Assembly (NCBI RefSeq): GCF_000981585.1
Contig: NZ_LN831776.1
Span: 2,433,001-2,497,000, forward strand
Origin: Paenibacillus riograndensis SBR5
GTDB taxonomy: Bacteria; Bacillota; Bacilli; Paenibacillales; Paenibacillaceae
Direction: 5' to 3'
Length of the DNA stretch: 64,000 nucleotides
In this document: piece by piece, positions 62,448 through 64,000 of the stretch
Layout of the letters: every line of letters begins with the position of its first letter
How positions within the stretch are numbered: the first letter of the stretch is position 1
Position numbers and translations under genes: made by a program
Notes under the pieces: generated by a model
Databases searched by the model: none
What the model was told of the DNA's origin: nothing
What the model saw: only the letters and a program-made list of their open reading frames with translations

Positions 62448-62754
62448 CATCAATTTACAGTAGCTATCCAAACCTTAGCAGGTTATACTTCCGGTAGACC
62501 AGCTGTTTTCGCTGGATAAGCTTAAGCGGGGAGCTGTAACAGCCGATATAGGAATGTAGACAGCAGAATAGGTTCTTGGACCCAAACTTGTGAACATAGT
62601 GTTACATATAATAAGTTAAGCCAAATAATAGGTTGGATCCTGCTTGCAAAGCTGTGCAAGTATTATTTTTCACCCGTGCGGAAATAGCTGGATAATAGCA
62701 GCAGTAAATCCGTTTTCCGGCAGCATTGCGGAGAACCTGGGATGGTGATTAAGA
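62448..62754. other. Non-coding spacer before the pullulanase gene
   Basis: No gene, long repeat or clear cre site was seen. AT-rich stretches around 62580-62640 probably hold the promoter of the following gene. The ribosome site GGGATGGTGA lies just before 62755. Confidence 0.5.
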
Positions 62755-64000
62755 ATGAACAGCAATTATATAAATACAGAAAAAGAAATCGAAATCTATA
62801 CCGGTAAAGATCTGGGCTTGACCTATACAGCCGATTACAGCCTTTTCAAAGTATGGGTACCCACAGCCTTTACCGTTTCGCTGGTGTTGTATCAGACGGA
62901 CGGGAATAATATAGAAGGCATGGTTTCCGGTTATAGGGACAGCGGCCGGATCGTGAACATGCAGCGTCAGGAGGGGGGAATCTGGCAGGCCCGTCTCCAT
63001 GAAGATCTGAAGGGCATGTATTACATGTATCGTGCCGTATTTGAAGACGGCACGCTTAATGAAGCCGCAGATCCTTACGCCAAGGCGGTGTCGGCAAACG
63101 GTGTACGCTCGGCCATTGTGGATCTGCAGGACACCGACCCGGAAGGCTGGGACCGGGATGTATCGCCGGCCTTGCCGCATCCCGCCGATGCTGTGATTTA
63201 TGAGCTGCATGTGCGGGACTTCTCGGCGGCTGCCGATTCGGGCATGCGGTACAAGGGCAAATTTAAGGCTTTCACTGAGTTCGGGCTGAAAAATTCCGCA
63301 GGGCAAGCTATTGGGGTTGATCATTTGGCTGAGCTGGGCATCACCCATGTGCATCTAATGCCGGTAGCCGATTTTCAGACCGTAAACGAACTCGGAGTGA
63401 ACAGCGAACGGTCTGCCGAGCCTTTTTTTACCGAATATAACTGGGGATATGATCCGCAGCACTATAACGTGCCGGAGGGGTCTTACAGCACCAACCCGTC
63501 TGATCCAGGCACCCGTATCCGTGAAATGAAGGAAATGGTGCAGGCGCTGCACAGTAAGGGCATATCTGTGATTATGGATGTCGTATACAACCATACCTAT
63601 TCTGTGGAAAAAGGGCCTTTTCAGCCGCTGGTGCCGGACTATTTCTACCGGCATGACTATACTGGCAGACTCTCCAACGGCTCCGGTGTCGGCAACGAGC
63701 TGGCTACGGAACGTCCGATGGTACGCAAATATATCAAGGATTCATTGGCCTATTGGGCTTCAGAATATCACATCGACGGCTTCCGTTTTGATCTTATGGG
63801 ACTGATGGACAGTGTGACCATGCGTGAAATTGCGGAAGAGCTGCGGCTGGAGGTTAACTCCGATCTTCTGCTCTATGGTGAACCATGGACCGGAGGCGAC
63901 TCTCCGCTGGCAACCAAAACTCTTAAAGGTGTGCAAAAAGGCAAGGGTTATGCCGTCTTCAATGACAATTTCCGTTCTGCGGTCAAAGGTGACAGCGACG
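62755..64000 (+). CDS. pulA: Type I pullulanase (3'-truncated)
   Basis: The first 415 residues of a GH13_14 type I pullulanase, running off the window. An N-terminal CBM48-like domain (about 1-130; SLFKVWVPTAFTVSLVLYQT) leads into the GH13 barrel. The signature EYNWGYDPQHYNVPEGSYST marks pullulanase. Region I is VIMDVVYNHTY, region II is DGFRFDLMG with the nucleophile Asp346, and region III is LLYGEPWTGG with the acid/base Glu376. There is no signal peptide, so it probably debranches glycogen or imported maltodextrins in the cytoplasm. The start ATG 62755 follows GGGATGGTGA. Confidence 0.93.
   Translation, partial: MNSNYINTEKEIEIYTGKDLGLTYTADYSLFKVWVPTAFTVSLVLYQTDGNNIEGMVSGYRDSGRIVNMQRQEGGIWQARLHEDLKGMYYMYRAVFEDGTLNEAADPYAKAVSANGVRSAIVDLQDTDPEGWDRDVSPALPHPADAVIYELHVRDFSAAADSGMRYKGKFKAFTEFGLKNSAGQAIGVDHLAELGITHVHLMPVADFQTVNELGVNSERSAEPFFTEYNWGYDPQHYNVPEGSYSTNPSDPGTRIREMKEMVQALHSKGISVIMDVVYNHTYSVEKGPFQPLVPDYFYRHDYTGRLSNGSGVGNELATERPMVRKYIKDSLAYWASEYHIDGFRFDLMGLMDSVTMREIAEELRLEVNSDLLLYGEPWTGGDSPLATKTLKGVQKGKGYAVFNDNFRSAVKGDSD

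Overview
The window looks like a chromosomal segment of a low-to-mid GC, spore-forming Firmicute of the Paenibacillaceae, most likely Paenibacillus. The reasons are strong GGAGG ribosome sites with frequent GTG and TTG starts, many CUT1-type sugar ABC importers with a lipoprotein binding protein and no local ATPase, YesM/YesN-type two-component pairs, a GlcT-controlled ptsG with a Bacillus-type RAT/terminator leader, a YtvI-like sporulation membrane protein, and several intergenic palindromic repeat families. The genus call is inference. No rRNA or tRNA gene was seen.

Layout. (1) 1-17.7 kb is a mannoside/oligosaccharide utilisation region. It starts with the 3' end of a sugar-binding protein and a LacI regulator. 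A reverse-strand operon follows (GH113 beta-mannanase, cellobiose/mannobiose 2-epimerase, GH130 mannosylglucose phosphorylase) that encodes a full intracellular route from beta-1,4-mannan oligosaccharides to mannose-1-phosphate and glucose. Divergent to it is an orphan AraC-type response regulator, then a LacI / FAD-oxidoreductase divergent pair. Next comes a cre-preceded ABC importer operon (binding protein, two permeases, a second GH130, a CE7 acetyl esterase) with a chemoreceptor directly behind it. (2) 18-23.4 kb has a small unknown protein, a class B penicillin-binding protein, a YtvI-like membrane protein and a NodB-type polysaccharide deacetylase. (3) 23.5-33.9 kb is a second sugar cluster: a third GH130, ABC importer, YesM/YesN-like sensor kinase and regulator, and a GH3 glycosidase. 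(4) 33.9-43.4 kb carries housekeeping and accessory genes (ilvD, acyltransferase, hydrolase, HAD phosphatase, sirtuin, aldo-keto reductase, AraC regulator) separated by repeat-rich spacers. (5) 43.6-49.8 kb is the Leloir operon galK-galE-galT and an iron-dependent alcohol dehydrogenase. (6) 50.4-51.8 kb is a decayed IS110-family element with a structured upstream RNA candidate, apparently sitting inside a palindromic intergenic repeat. (7) 52.4-56.9 kb encodes an NfeD-like/flotillin pair and an ABC exporter-like pair. (8) 57-62.4 kb is the general glucose PTS: glcT, ptsG, ptsH, ptsI. The window ends inside a type I pullulanase gene.

The common theme is carbohydrate capture and catabolism under layered control: catabolite repression at cre sites, AraC response regulators, LacI repressors and GlcT antitermination. 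The least explained material is intergenic. There are three tandem arrays that all have a 51-bp period, a terminal-inverted-repeat element in two copies, a widespread palindromic family centred on an AAGTGGAAAAAG half-site, a 270-bp-spaced 123-bp duplication, and a second large intergenic repeat pair flanking the alcohol dehydrogenase region.
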